A stretch of DNA of 64,000 nt from positions 682,001 to 746,000 of the forward strand of contig NZ_BLJO01000003.1 in the NCBI RefSeq assembly GCF_009932555.1. The letters are read 5' to 3'. The stretch's first letter is position 1. The number at the start of each line of letters is the position of its first letter. The translations under genes were made by a program, and so were the position numbers. The notes beneath the pieces were generated by a model. It did no database searches and was not told the DNA's origin. It saw only the letters and a list, made by a program, of their open reading frames with translations. The DNA is from Steroidobacter agaridevorans (GTDB lineage: Bacteria > Pseudomonadota > Gammaproteobacteria > Steroidobacterales > Steroidobacteraceae). Shown here one piece after another: positions 14,781 through 23,955 of this stretch.

Positions 14781-15706
14781 GTCGGTATTTCCTGCGCCTG
14801 CTCAGCCCGAACACTCTCTTATATACAGAGATGCTGACCTCGGCCGCCCTGGTCCGTGGCGATGGCGCGCGGCTGCTCACTTATGACAATGCCGAACACC
14901 CGGTGGCCTTGCAGCTGGGCGGCAGCGATCCGAAGGAGCTGGCGGTGGCGGCGAAGATGGGAGAGGACGCGGGGTACGACGAGGTCAATCTGAACTGCGG
15001 TTGCCCGAGCGATCGCGTGCAGAGCGGGCGCTTCGGTGCTTGTTTGATGGGCGAGCCGTCGCTGGTGGCCGAGTGCGTGAGCGCCATGCGTGCGGTGGTG
15101 AGTGTGCCGGTGACGGTGAAGTGCCGGATCGGGATCGAGCCGATGCCGCAGGCGGCTGACGAGTTCGAGTTCCTGCGCAAGTTCATTGCGACGGTGGCTG
15201 CGGCGGGTTGCGAGGTATTCGTCGTGCATGCTCGCAAGGCAATTCTCAAAGGGCTGAGCCCGAAAGAGAATCGCGAGATTCCGCCGTTGAAGTACGACGT
15301 CGCGGCCGCCTTGATCGCCGAGTTCCCCAATCTCACATTCGTATTGAACGGCGGCATTCGCACGGTCGAAGAAGTGCAGGCTCACTTGCAAACATTCGAC
15401 GGCGTGATGATCGGGCGCGAGGCTTATTCGAATCCGTATCTGTTGGCGCAGCTCGAACAGGCAGTGTTCGATCCAGGCTGGGATTTGCCGGCGCGCGAGC
15501 TGGTGATCCAACAGTACGCGGAGTATGTGCGCACCCGGCTCTTAGAGGGGCATCGGCTGCGTAGCATGGTGAAGCATGTTCAGGGCTTGTACGCCGGGCT
15601 GCCCAGAGTGCGTTCATGGCGCCGCTATCTGTCCGAAGGCGCCGGCCAGCCGACGGCGGGAGCGGAGCTGCTGCTCGACGCTTTGAGGATCGTACAAGCC
15701 GCCTAG
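14705..15706 (+). CDS. dusA: tRNA-dihydrouridine synthase A
   Basis: FMN-dependent reductase that makes dihydrouridine at positions 20/20a of tRNA. The N terminus RRISVAPMMDYTDRHCRYFLRLL is typical of DusA. The catalytic cysteine is in NLNCGCPSDRVQSGRFGACLM; VKCRIGIE, EVFVVHARKAILKGLSPKENREIPPL and FVLNGGIRT form the remaining FMN/TIM-barrel motifs. 333 residues from ATG 14705, a normal length. The open frame extends upstream to 14489 into island DNA, so the start is uncertain; ATG 14669 is an alternative. Neither has a clear Shine-Dalgarno sequence, as expected where the 5' end was replaced by integration. Confidence 0.93.
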   Translation: MLGFSALERARRISVAPMMDYTDRHCRYFLRLLSPNTLLYTEMLTSAALVRGDGARLLTYDNAEHPVALQLGGSDPKELAVAAKMGEDAGYDEVNLNCGCPSDRVQSGRFGACLMGEPSLVAECVSAMRAVVSVPVTVKCRIGIEPMPQAADEFEFLRKFIATVAAAGCEVFVVHARKAILKGLSPKENREIPPLKYDVAAALIAEFPNLTFVLNGGIRTVEEVQAHLQTFDGVMIGREAYSNPYLLAQLEQAVFDPGWDLPARELVIQQYAEYVRTRLLEGHRLRSMVKHVQGLYAGLPRVRSWRRYLSEGAGQPTAGAELLLDALRIVQAA

Positions 15707-15802
15707 CTGCCCCGTCGCAGCAGGCGGGAAGAAAGGAAAGAAAGCGAAGGGAGCAGTCACGGTAGAATTCCCCGAACGGCGAATACAAGAAAGGGGAAGG
15801 AT

Positions 15803-16192
15803 ATGTGGCGATCCGTGGTCATGGCTGCGGCATTGATGCCTGCCATAGCGACGGCGGCGTCCAACAACACCGACGGGGGCTGGCAGCGGGCGGGCGAGGC
15901 GGCACTGGTTGTGGCCGAGCAAGAGCGCGCCGATCGCAATATTCCCTCCATCATGATCGGCATCGTTACGCGTGACGGTCTCGTTTGGTCGGGCGGTGTC
16001 GGTCACGCGGACGCCTCGGGCAAGGTACCGGTCGACGCGAACACCATTTATCGAATCGGCGGGCTCACCCAGGCATTCACTGCTGAGTTAGTGCGCTCGC
16101 TTGTCAATCGTGGCGCGCTCGACCTCGATGCGCCCGTGGGCGAGTGGCGGCAGTATCCGGTGATGAACGTGGATTTCAGCGAGATTCGCTGA
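15803..16192 (+). pseudogene. Truncated, catalytically dead serine hydrolase (beta-lactamase family) remnant
   Basis: 129 residues with a signal peptide (MWRSVVMAAALMPAIATAAS) and the N-terminal part of a class C/EstB-like serine hydrolase: IPSIMIGIVTRDGLVWSGGVGHAD, then IYRIGGLTQAFTAELVRSLVNRGALDLDAPV. Active enzymes have SxxK here (usually SVTK or SMTK). This copy reads GLTQ, so both the serine nucleophile and the lysine are lost, and the frame stops about 40 residues later, where a functional protein continues for 250 or more. It has a plausible GAAGGA binding site. Most likely a decaying gene; a secreted short protein with another role cannot be excluded. Confidence 0.7.
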
Positions 16193-16215
16193 GTAATCAG
16201 CCGGAAGACCCCCGA

Positions 16216-16239
16216 CCCCCTCCCGTGAACGGGAGGGGG
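16216..16239. terminator. Strong GC hairpin between convergent genes
   Basis: Perfect 10-bp stem CCCCCTCCCG (16216-16225) / CGGGAGGGGG (16230-16239) with a TGAA loop. It sits between the remnant gene (plus) and the M28 peptidase (minus) and could serve both strands. No T run follows. Confidence 0.5.
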
Positions 16240-16271
16240 CAGAAGACCGGCTCAGCGATCGAACGGCACCT

Positions 16272-17750
16272 TCAACGATTGAACGGCACCGGCGCCAGCC
16301 GGCCGAAATCACCTTGTTTGGTCGCGGCCAGATAGGCGGCGACGGCGTACGCGGCGACGGTTTGGTCGAGCACCTTGGCGTCGACCTTGGCGAGCGTGTC
16401 GTTCATCGTGTGGTGCACGTCGAAGTACAGGCTGGCATCGAGCACGGGATCCAGCACCGGGACGCCGAGTGAGCGAAGCGGGCCGAGATCCGCGCCACCC
16501 GAGGCGTTGTTGCTGCCGCCTTCGATGGGCAAGGGCTGCATCGCTGCACGCATCTTCTCGATAGCGCCTAGAAATTCGGGCGCCACTTGCGATTCGAGCC
16601 GGATCACCGGGCCGATGCCGGTATCGGCTTCCATCGCCAGCACGTGCTTGGCCTGTTCATCGCCGATCAGTCGCGCATATTCCTTCGCGCCCGACAGGCC
16701 GAACTCCTCGTTCGCAAACAGCACGACGCGAATCGTGCGCGACGGCTTGCGATCGAGACGCGAGATCAAGCGTGCCGCTTCGACGACGATGGCCACGCCG
16801 GCGCCGTCATCGAGGGCGCCCTGGCCCAGGTCCCATGAATCCAGGTGCGCGCCCAACAGCACGATTTCGCCGGCGCGATCCGTGCCGGGGATCTCGCCGA
16901 TGACGTTGGCCGACCAGGCCGGCGGCATTTCGCGGGCCGTCGACTTCAAGCGCAGCCGCAGCTGTTTGTTTGTTTTCAATTGACGCGACAAGGTGTCGGC
17001 ATCGGGATTCGACAACGAGAACGCCGGGATGCGAGGCGCACTCACGTCGTACGTCATGCGGCCGGTGTGGGCGAAGCGCTCGTCCGAGGTGCCGACGGAT
17101 CGGATCACCAGGGCGACCGCGCCGAGATTCCCGGCCGCGCTCGCACCCTGCGTACGATTCTTCACGGTCGTGCCATAGGACGCGCCGTCCTTGGTCCGCT
17201 CCATGCGCTGGTTGATGAAGACGACCTTGTTGCGGATATCGCCGGCCTGCATCGCGGTCAGCGCCTCCAGCGAGGCGACCTCGACCACCTGCGCTTCGAT
17301 GCCTTCCTCGCCGGTGCCGATGCTGCCGCCCAAGGTGGCGGCGACCAGCGGCTGAGCGGCGGGGCCCAGCAGAGTGACTTCGGTCGTGCCCCGGATCCAC
17401 CGGGGGACCAGCACATCCTGGGTGCGCACGCCGGTGAAGCCCAGCTTGCCCAGCCGGTTCATGGCCCAGCGCACCGCCGCCTCATCGCCGGGCGAGCCGG
17501 CGAGCCGCGGACCGACCTCGGTGACCAGCGAGCTGACGTGCTCGTAAGCGGAAGTGCCTTTCAGGGCGCGGTCGCGCAGGGCGCCTGCGGTGGCCAGATC
17601 GGCCTCGCTCCAATCGGCAAGCTGCGTGCCCTGGGCCAGGGTCGGGCCGGCCGAAAGCTGAACGGCGAGGGCCAACAGTGCCAGAAAACTGGCGGCGGAA
17701 CCGGTCCCAACGGGGCGGCGCCGGGCGTGGGGGGGAACCATTTCGAGCAT
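16272..17750 (-). CDS. Secreted M28-family zinc metallopeptidase (492 aa)
   Basis: An N-terminal signal peptide or anchor (about 18-40, ending TLAQG) directs it to the periplasm. A protease-associated (PA) insert at about 135-260 contains VVFINQRMERTKDGASYG. The M28 aminopeptidase domain follows with two-zinc ligands visible: GAHLDSWD, GALDDGAG, the catalytic pair in FANEEFG, EADTG, and HHTMND near the C terminus. It is similar in length to other proteobacterial M28 peptidases with a PA domain. Probably releases amino acids or dipeptides from peptides. It is transcribed alone, divergent from the cyclase gene. Confidence 0.9.
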   Translation of the reverse strand: MLEMVPPHARRRPVGTGSAASFLALLALAVQLSAGPTLAQGTQLADWSEADLATAGALRDRALKGTSAYEHVSSLVTEVGPRLAGSPGDEAAVRWAMNRLGKLGFTGVRTQDVLVPRWIRGTTEVTLLGPAAQPLVAATLGGSIGTGEEGIEAQVVEVASLEALTAMQAGDIRNKVVFINQRMERTKDGASYGTTVKNRTQGASAAGNLGAVALVIRSVGTSDERFAHTGRMTYDVSAPRIPAFSLSNPDADTLSRQLKTNKQLRLRLKSTAREMPPAWSANVIGEIPGTDRAGEIVLLGAHLDSWDLGQGALDDGAGVAIVVEAARLISRLDRKPSRTIRVVLFANEEFGLSGAKEYARLIGDEQAKHVLAMEADTGIGPVIRLESQVAPEFLGAIEKMRAAMQPLPIEGGSNNASGGADLGPLRSLGVPVLDPVLDASLYFDVHHTMNDTLAKVDAKVLDQTVAAYAVAAYLAATKQGDFGRLAPVPFNR

Positions 17751-17937
17751 CCGAACTCCTTTTTTGGCCCTCGCAGCCCGTCAATGTGTAGGGATCCTGC
17801 GGGGTTATGTAGCGTTGTCGTATATACTGCCGTCCGTACCCGGCCGTTCGGGTGCGGGCCGGGAACCTCAAGCGGAACAGCAAGGATACCAATGGGGCGG
17901 CGACGAGGCGGGAGACGACGATGAGCGCCAAGGGGTC

Positions 17938-18852
17938 ATGGGAAAGGACATCGAACTAGCCATTCTGTTTGCCGACGTAGTCGGCAGCACACGAATCTAC
18001 GAAGTCATGGGCGACCTGCGCGCCCGGGATATGGTGCTGACCTGCGTAGAGATCATGCGGGCGGCCACCGAGCAGAATCACGGCACGGTCATCAAGACCA
18101 TCGGCGACGAAATCATGGCGACGTTCCCCACCGCGAACGACGCCATCAACGCCGGCAGCCGCATGCAACATGACATCCGCATTCATGCCGAGCTGAAGGT
18201 CGAGGGCCAGCCCATCGCGATCCGCATCGGCGGCCACTTCGGGCCGGTGGTGCTCGAGAACCGCGACATCTTCGGCGCGGCCGTCCACACCGCCAACCGC
18301 ATGACCAGCCAGGCCAAGGCCGGGCAGATCATGATCACCAGCGCCATGGTCGAGCGGCTGGCGCCCGAATGGCAGTCGGCCGTGCGCCAGATCGACGTTG
18401 CCACCCTCAAGGGCAAGACCAACGAGGACGAGCTGTTCGAGGTGCTGTGGCAGAAGGAAGATGCCACGAGCATGTTGCCCGCCATCGCGCTCGGCGCCAC
18501 CACTGCCGGTCGTGACAAACAACGCTCGCGCCGGCTGCGTTTGCGGTTTCAAGGACAGGAGATCGTCGTCGACGAGAACCGCGCGAACATCGCCATCGGT
18601 CGTGCAGAAGAAAATGACATTGTCGTGAAAGGCAATCTGATTTCACGTCTGCACGCCAAGATCGAGCTGGTCCGCAACAAGTTTCAGCTGGTCGATCAGA
18701 GCACCAACGGCACATTCGTCACCACTCGCGAAGGCGAAGAAGCCTTCGTTCGGCGCGATACGATGCAATTGAAAGGCGAAGGCCTGATCGGCTTCGGCCG
18801 CGTGCCGGAGAATAATTCGTCGCTGACCGTTCGCTACGTCTGCGAAGAATAG
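17938..18852 (+). CDS. Class III nucleotide cyclase fused to an FHA domain (304 aa)
   Basis: The N-terminal half (about 3-165) is a class III adenylate/guanylate cyclase: LFADVVGSTRIYEVMGD with the first metal aspartate, KTIGDEIMATFPT with the second, and later GAAVHTANRMTSQAKAGQI. The C-terminal part (about 215-300) is a forkhead-associated domain: IAIGRAEENDIVV, SRLHAKIEL, DQSTNGTFV, which binds phosphothreonine peptides. This combination links cyclic-nucleotide output to a Ser/Thr kinase signal. The start at 17938 is chosen because a TATACT -10 at 17823-17828 precludes the longer frame; AAGGGG precedes it closely. No transmembrane segment, so cytoplasmic. Confidence 0.88.
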   Translation: MGKDIELAILFADVVGSTRIYEVMGDLRARDMVLTCVEIMRAATEQNHGTVIKTIGDEIMATFPTANDAINAGSRMQHDIRIHAELKVEGQPIAIRIGGHFGPVVLENRDIFGAAVHTANRMTSQAKAGQIMITSAMVERLAPEWQSAVRQIDVATLKGKTNEDELFEVLWQKEDATSMLPAIALGATTAGRDKQRSRRLRLRFQGQEIVVDENRANIAIGRAEENDIVVKGNLISRLHAKIELVRNKFQLVDQSTNGTFVTTREGEEAFVRRDTMQLKGEGLIGFGRVPENNSSLTVRYVCEE

Positions 18853-19032
18853 CGCGACCCCTGGCAGCGGTCAGAGCACAGCTGACCGCGCCGCACGCGC
18901 CATAATCTCACCGTCATAATTCGATTCTGTTACTTGCCGCCGCGGCCGCTCCCGGCTGCCCGCAAGAATTCCTGTCCCGACTTCACATTACGCGCCGGAA
19001 TCGCACCGCTGCGTCGTTCGCCAATCGTTGCA
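18853..19032. other. Gene-free spacer before the Pho array
   Basis: No gene or clear terminator with a T run was found. The spacer leads into the PhoB half-site array at 19033. Confidence 0.3.
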
Positions 19033-19088
19033 TCGTAATGTGACTGTCACATTTCAGTAGCGCATTTGTAAGACGTGCGCTCTAAGGT
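19033..19088 (+). promoter_or_regulatory. PhoB half-site array and -10 of the TonB receptor gene
   Basis: Four seven-base half-sites lie exactly 11 bases apart: TCGTAAT (19033), CTGTCAC (19044), CAGTAGC (19055) and TTGTAAG (19066). The second matches the CTGTCAT/CTGTAAT consensus best. Ten bases after the last comes TAAGGT (19083-19088), the spacing seen for the -10 in the other Pho promoters of this window. Predicted activation by PhoB during phosphate starvation. Confidence 0.55.
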
Positions 19089-19246
19089 TGCGCCTCATAT
19101 GAAAACGGCGGCGCGGCTTGGCTTCAGCATCATCAACATCGTGCCGCCGCCCGACCGGCACTCATATTAATACCGAACCTAGTAGCACCGAGGATCGTTC
19201 CCGCCGGGAACGATCTTCTCGAACAGCGATGGCGAGAGCCCGTTCA

Positions 19247-22200
19247 ATGAAGAAATTCAGCCAGAACCTCATTTCCGCAGCGGTACTGACCTGCCTGGCC
19301 AATGCCGCCGCGGCCGACGACGAACTGGTGCTCCATGTATTCCGCGACGGCGCGCTCGCCACCGACCTGGCGATCTCACTCGACGGCGGCGCGCCGAAGC
19401 CGGTCAGCGCCGGCGGCAGTTTTGTTTTCGATCTCGGCGCCGGTCCTCACAGCGTGCAGGTGCTGGCTTCCGGCCAGCCGGTGCATGTGTTTCGTTTCGA
19501 CGCCGCCGACGGTCAGAACGTAGACATCACCGTCACGCTCGCGGCGAACTCGGAGCCGGCGGTCGCGATCGATTCGTATGCAAAGAATCAAGTCGCCGCC
19601 GAGCGCAGCGGCGCGGCGGCTGGTTCTCTCAGTGGCGTTGTGACTTTGAACGGCACGCCCCTCGATCACGCCACGGTCGCGGTTCGCAATGCACGTGCAT
19701 TGGCGACCACCGACGCGAACGGCCGTTACACGCTGGAACTGCCTCGCGGCTCTTATGAGATCGTGGTGAGTCACCCGATGATCACGGGCGGGCCGCTCCG
19801 TCAAAACGTGCGAGTCGTCAGCGGCATCAACGGCCAGCAGAACCTGGCGTTCGCCGGCGAAGGCGCGGCGGCGGTGAATGTCGTGCCCGCCGACGTGGAA
19901 CAAGTCGTCGTCGTGAGCCAGCGCGAACGCGGCGAGACGGAGCAGGCGGCAGCGAACATCGTCGACATCATCGATGCCGAGGCCTTGGCGCGCGCCGGTG
20001 GTTCGGACGTCGCTGCTTCAGTCGTGCGCGTGCCGAGCATCACGATCCAGGAAGATCGCTATGTCTTCATCCGCGGCCTCGGCGATCGTTACGTCTCGAC
20101 GACGCTCAACGGCGCCACCATGCCCAGCACCGATCCGTCGAAGCGCACGGTGCCGCTCGATTTGTTTCCGACCAACATGGTCTCGCAGCTGGATGTGAGA
20201 AAGACCTTCACGGCCAACATGCCGGGCGAGAGCACCGGCGGCAACCTGGTCATCAACACTCGCACGTTCCCGAATCAGCCCGGCGGCTCGGTGAGCGCAT
20301 CGATCGGCTACAACTCCGATCTCACCGGCGACAAGGTCAACTCCGATCCGATCAGCGGCGACTTCGACTTCTTCGGCATCGACGACGGCAGCCGCCAGGA
20401 GGATGGCTTGCTGCCGCTGATCTCGGACGCGATGAATCGCACCGACCTGTCGGCCAACACGATTCGCAAGTTGCAGCAGGCCGGCGGCCTGCTCATCAAG
20501 GACAATCTCGATCCGACGACCACGACCGCCGGGCCGAAGGGCACGCTGAATCTCAACTACGGCGACACCTTGGGCATCGGCGACTCGGAGCTGGGTTATT
20601 TCGCGGCCGCCAATTTCACCAACGGCTGGTCGCAGCGCACGGACGGCATCTCGCGCACCTACGGCAGCGGCGGCGACCTGCTCGATGACTTCAAGTTCGA
20701 AGAGCACAGCAACAACGCAGATATGAGCGGACTGCTGTCGCTGGGCTTGAGCATCGGCGATCACAGCTTCGCGTCGAATTCGCTGTTGTCGCGTTCGACC
20801 GAGAGCTCGGTGCGCGTCTCCGACGGTTTCGACGGCGACGAGTTGGTGCCGTCCTATCGTTACAGCATGGAATGGGTCGAGCGCATGTTCATCGCGCAGC
20901 AGTTCAGCGGCCAGCACAGCCTCGGCAATCTGCTGGCGAAGTGGCAGGTGACCGCAAGCCGCGCCGAGCGCGAATCGCCGGATCGTCGTGAAGTGCGCTA
21001 TGACCTGCGCACTGGCGATGACGTCGATCCGGTCACGGGTCAGATCACCGACGGCGCCGGCAGCGGTACGGGCATCTACAACCTGAAGACACCTGACCTG
21101 CTGCGTCGCTACGACGACCTGACCGACGACAACCTGGATGTGTCGACCGACTGGAGCTATGAGTTCGACAACTCGACGCTGTCAGCCGGTCTGCAAGGAA
21201 TCACCCGCGAGCGCGAATCCGAATCGCGCAGCTACGGCTTCCGTGGCGCCGAGAGCAATGCACCGAACCTGAGCGTCGGCGATGTCATCAACATCGATAC
21301 CATCACGGGCAATCCCTCGACCGGTTATGCCTTCGAAGACAAGACGCTGGCCAGCGATTCTTACGAAGCCGAGCTCGATCTGTATGCCGGCTATGTGAGC
21401 TACGACTATAAGTTCAGCAATTTCCAGATCGTGGGCGGCGGACGCTACGAGCAGTTCAAACAGACGACCGATACATTCAGTCTGTCCGGCGCCGAGGAGG
21501 CGGTGCGCTCGGAGATCGACGAAGGAAATTTCCTGCCGTCGCTGTCGTTCAACTGGTTCGTGAGCGACAAGAGCCAGCTGCGCGCCACCGCGGCTCGCAC
21601 CGTCGCGCGGCCGGATTTCAAGGAAACATCGAACGCCACGTTCTACGACAACGAGTTCGACTTCCGCGTGCGCGGCAATCCGCTGCTGAAGATTTCGGAG
21701 GTCGATAACTACGACCTGCGCTTCGAGCAGTATTGGAACGATGCCGATAACGCCAGCATCGCGCTGTTCTACAAGGATTTGAAGGATCCGATCGAGCGGG
21801 TCGCGGTGAGCGCCTCGGGCACCGCGGGCAACACCCGTACGTTCCAGAACTCGGATGCGGCGACGATCTACGGCGTTGAACTCGATGGCCGCAAAGAGTT
21901 CGGGCTCAACGCTGCGTACACGCATACTTTGTTCGTAGCGGTCAACGCGAGCTATATCGAATCCGATGTGGATCTCGCCAACGGTCAGTCGCGCAAGCTG
22001 CAGGGTCAGCCCGATTACACGGCCAACCTGATCCTCGGCTACGACAACATCGGCACGCGCCAGCAGTACACGCTGCTGCTCAACCAGAACGGCGAGTCCA
22101 TCCAGGACGTGGGCATCCAGGGCAATCCGGACATCATCGAAGAGCCGCGCCTGAGCCTGAATTTCAACTATCGCTACGAGGTCTTCGACGACTTCGTGCT

Positions 22201-22318
22201 CAAGTTCAAAGCCATCAATCTGCTGGACTCGGATGTCGAGTTCACGCAGGGCGGCAAGATCTTCCAGAGCTACCGCCGCGGCGCGGAGTTCGAAGCCGGT
22301 TTCGATTGGAAGTTCTGA
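19247..22318 (+). CDS. TonB-dependent outer-membrane receptor with N-terminal carboxypeptidase-like domain (1023 aa)
   Basis: The signal peptide MKKFSQNLISAAVLTCLANAAAA supports the start at 19247. Residues about 25-120 form a small beta domain, followed by a carboxypeptidase-regulatory-like domain (SGVVTLNGTPLDHATVAVRN...TTDANGRYTLELPRGSYEI). The TonB plug domain includes VPSITIQEDRYVFIRGLGDRYVSTTLNGATMPSTDP; the long beta barrel ends with the aromatic signature FEAGFDWKF. It imports a substrate larger than porin limits with TonB energy. Together with the lipoprotein 53 bases downstream and the PhoB array upstream it is probably a phosphate-starvation uptake system, perhaps for organic phosphate; the substrate is inferred. 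Confidence 0.9.
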   Translation: MKKFSQNLISAAVLTCLANAAAADDELVLHVFRDGALATDLAISLDGGAPKPVSAGGSFVFDLGAGPHSVQVLASGQPVHVFRFDAADGQNVDITVTLAANSEPAVAIDSYAKNQVAAERSGAAAGSLSGVVTLNGTPLDHATVAVRNARALATTDANGRYTLELPRGSYEIVVSHPMITGGPLRQNVRVVSGINGQQNLAFAGEGAAAVNVVPADVEQVVVVSQRERGETEQAAANIVDIIDAEALARAGGSDVAASVVRVPSITIQEDRYVFIRGLGDRYVSTTLNGATMPSTDPSKRTVPLDLFPTNMVSQLDVRKTFTANMPGESTGGNLVINTRTFPNQPGGSVSASIGYNSDLTGDKVNSDPISGDFDFFGIDDGSRQEDGLLPLISDAMNRTDLSANTIRKLQQAGGLLIKDNLDPTTTTAGPKGTLNLNYGDTLGIGDSELGYFAAANFTNGWSQRTDGISRTYGSGGDLLDDFKFEEHSNNADMSGLLSLGLSIGDHSFASNSLLSRSTESSVRVSDGFDGDELVPSYRYSMEWVERMFIAQQFSGQHSLGNLLAKWQVTASRAERESPDRREVRYDLRTGDDVDPVTGQITDGAGSGTGIYNLKTPDLLRRYDDLTDDNLDVSTDWSYEFDNSTLSAGLQGITRERESESRSYGFRGAESNAPNLSVGDVINIDTITGNPSTGYAFEDKTLASDSYEAELDLYAGYVSYDYKFSNFQIVGGGRYEQFKQTTDTFSLSGAEEAVRSEIDEGNFLPSLSFNWFVSDKSQLRATAARTVARPDFKETSNATFYDNEFDFRVRGNPLLKISEVDNYDLRFEQYWNDADNASIALFYKDLKDPIERVAVSASGTAGNTRTFQNSDAATIYGVELDGRKEFGLNAAYTHTLFVAVNASYIESDVDLANGQSRKLQGQPDYTANLILGYDNIGTRQQYTLLLNQNGESIQDVGIQGNPDIIEEPRLSLNFNYRYEVFDDFVLKFKAINLLDSDVEFTQGGKIFQSYRRGAEFEAGFDWKF

Positions 22319-22371
22319 TCCAAAGCAGGTCGTTGCGACAGCAACCGTATATTCAAGTTAGAGGAGTCATC

Positions 22372-23823
22372 ATGCGTTCGAATAAGTTGGTCCTGGTCGC
22401 GGCGGCGGTTGCCAGCGCCTTGGGGCTGTCCGCCTGCTCGGATGGCGATCGTAGTTCGTTGACGATCGAAGGCGACACCATCAACGAGGCGCCAAACAAT
22501 CCGACCAACCCCGGCAACGGCGTTTCCACCTGCCCGAGCTTCGCTACGGCGCGCCCGCAGACCTCCACTGGCACGAACGTCTGCCAGCTGCCGTCGACCA
22601 TCTCGGCGAGCACCGTGCTCACCGCCAACACGATCTGGTACATCGCCGATCGCGTGACGGTCGGCAATGGCAACGGCGAAATGGGCGTGAACGCGGGTAC
22701 GCTCGCCAACGGCCTGACCGTGCAAAACGTCACGCTGACGATCGAAGCCGGCACGCAGATCAAGGCGCAGGTGGGCACGTTCGCCAACATCATCATCACC
22801 CGTGGCTCGAAGATCATGGCCGAAGGCACCGCCGCGGCGCCGATCGTTTTCAGCTCGGAGGACGATAACTACGACGGCACCGGCGAATGGGGCGGCTTGA
22901 TCCTCCATGGCTATGCTCAGCACAACAACATGGAGTGCAATACGGACCCCACCAAGGGATGTAACGTCGATTCCGAGGGCGAGTCGGGCTTCGCCGGCGG
23001 CAAGAACAACGCGGACAACAGCGGCGTGCTGAAGTATGTGGTCGTCGCTGAAGGCGGCTATGCGTTCGCGCCGGGCAACGAGATCAACGGCATCTCGTTC
23101 GTCGGCGTCGGTTCGGGCACGACGGTCGATTACGTGCAAGTCCACAACAACAAGGACGACGCCATCGAGATGTACGGCGGCACGGTGAACATGAAGCACC
23201 TGGTGTTGACGAACAACCTCGACGACACGATCGACTGGGACGAGGGCTACCAGGGCAACATCCAGTACGTCATCGTCAATCAGGCGGGTGACAACACGGA
23301 CGGCAATGCCGTCGAGGCTGACACCGACGGCAGCACGACCAGCCCCATGCTGTCGAAGCCGACGCTGGCCAACTTCACGTTCCTGGTGAACACGATCGAC
23401 GCGAACGCGACTGCGTTGAACCTCAAGGCTCGCACCGGCGGCTTCTTCCACAACGGCATCATTACGCTGCGCCCGAGCAGCGCCGTGACAAGCTGCGTGC
23501 TGGTGAGCGGCAGCGGGGCGCAGGCCAACCGCAACGTTTCGTTGTACTTCGATAACGTCATCGTCAACTGCGGCCCGTTCGGCGATGCGGTGCTGAATCA
23601 GACCACGGTGTTCGCCGTCGATCCGGCGCTGGCCGCGAACTACACCACAGCGGTGGCGCAGGCCACCCTCGGCGCGAACTACGACTGGACCGCGTTCAAG
23701 GGTGCTCACTCGGAAAGCGCTGCGGACACCACGTTCCTCGAAGCGAACAACTTCCTGGGCGCGGTGAACCCGAACGGCTCGAACCTGTGGTACCAGGGTT
23801 GGACGCTGCCGGGCTCGCTGTAA
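22372..23823 (+). CDS. Putative beta-helix lipoprotein paired with the TonB receptor (483 aa)
   Basis: A lipoprotein signal with lipobox LGLSAC (cysteine about residue 20) anchors it to a membrane. After a low-complexity Asn/Pro linker, the protein is rich in short repeating strands such as LTIEAGTQIKAQ, IIITRGSKIMAEG, WGGLILHGYA, LKYVVVAEGG, MKHLVLTNN and IQYVIVNQAG, the look of a right-handed beta-helix. No enzyme motif is recognised. It starts after GAGGAG 53 bases behind the TonB receptor and ends at a strong terminator, so the two form an operon. Likely a surface or periplasmic partner that captures or processes the substrate; function otherwise unknown. Confidence 0.8.
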   Translation: MRSNKLVLVAAAVASALGLSACSDGDRSSLTIEGDTINEAPNNPTNPGNGVSTCPSFATARPQTSTGTNVCQLPSTISASTVLTANTIWYIADRVTVGNGNGEMGVNAGTLANGLTVQNVTLTIEAGTQIKAQVGTFANIIITRGSKIMAEGTAAAPIVFSSEDDNYDGTGEWGGLILHGYAQHNNMECNTDPTKGCNVDSEGESGFAGGKNNADNSGVLKYVVVAEGGYAFAPGNEINGISFVGVGSGTTVDYVQVHNNKDDAIEMYGGTVNMKHLVLTNNLDDTIDWDEGYQGNIQYVIVNQAGDNTDGNAVEADTDGSTTSPMLSKPTLANFTFLVNTIDANATALNLKARTGGFFHNGIITLRPSSAVTSCVLVSGSGAQANRNVSLYFDNVIVNCGPFGDAVLNQTTVFAVDPALAANYTTAVAQATLGANYDWTAFKGAHSESAADTTFLEANNFLGAVNPNGSNLWYQGWTLPGSL

Positions 23824-23850
23824 TCAGCGCCTGAGTCGAGGCAATCGCAG

Positions 23851-23884
23851 GGCCGGATTCCTTCTGGGAGTCCGGCCTTTTTTC
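23851..23884 (+). terminator. Rho-independent terminator of the TonB receptor operon
   Basis: Stem GGCCGGA (23851-23857) / TCCGGCC (23871-23877) followed by seven T residues, 28 bases after the lipoprotein stop. Confidence 0.85.
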
Positions 23885-23901
23885 GCCCGTCTTCAGCAAA
23901 T

Positions 23902-23933
23902 AAAAAAGCGGCGGCACCGTGAGGCGCCGCCGC
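23902..23933 (-). terminator. Rho-independent terminator of pckG
   Basis: Stem AGCGGCGGC / GCCGCCGCT (23907-23933), which on the minus strand is followed by a run of six T residues. Located 23 bases after the pckG stop. Confidence 0.8.
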
Positions 23934-23955
23934 TTTGTTTCATCTGCTCGAGTTT

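Noticed and set aside
17764-17937. N-terminal extension of the cyclase-FHA protein
   Set aside because: A TATACT -10 element lies inside it and the extra residues show no similarity to the family; the start at 17938 is preferred.
19037-19053. Perfect palindrome AATGTGAC-T-GTCACATT as a CRP/FNR-type operator
   Set aside because: The spacing between TGTGA and TCACA is 3 rather than 6, and the bases are better explained as adjacent PhoB half-sites in an 11-base periodic array.
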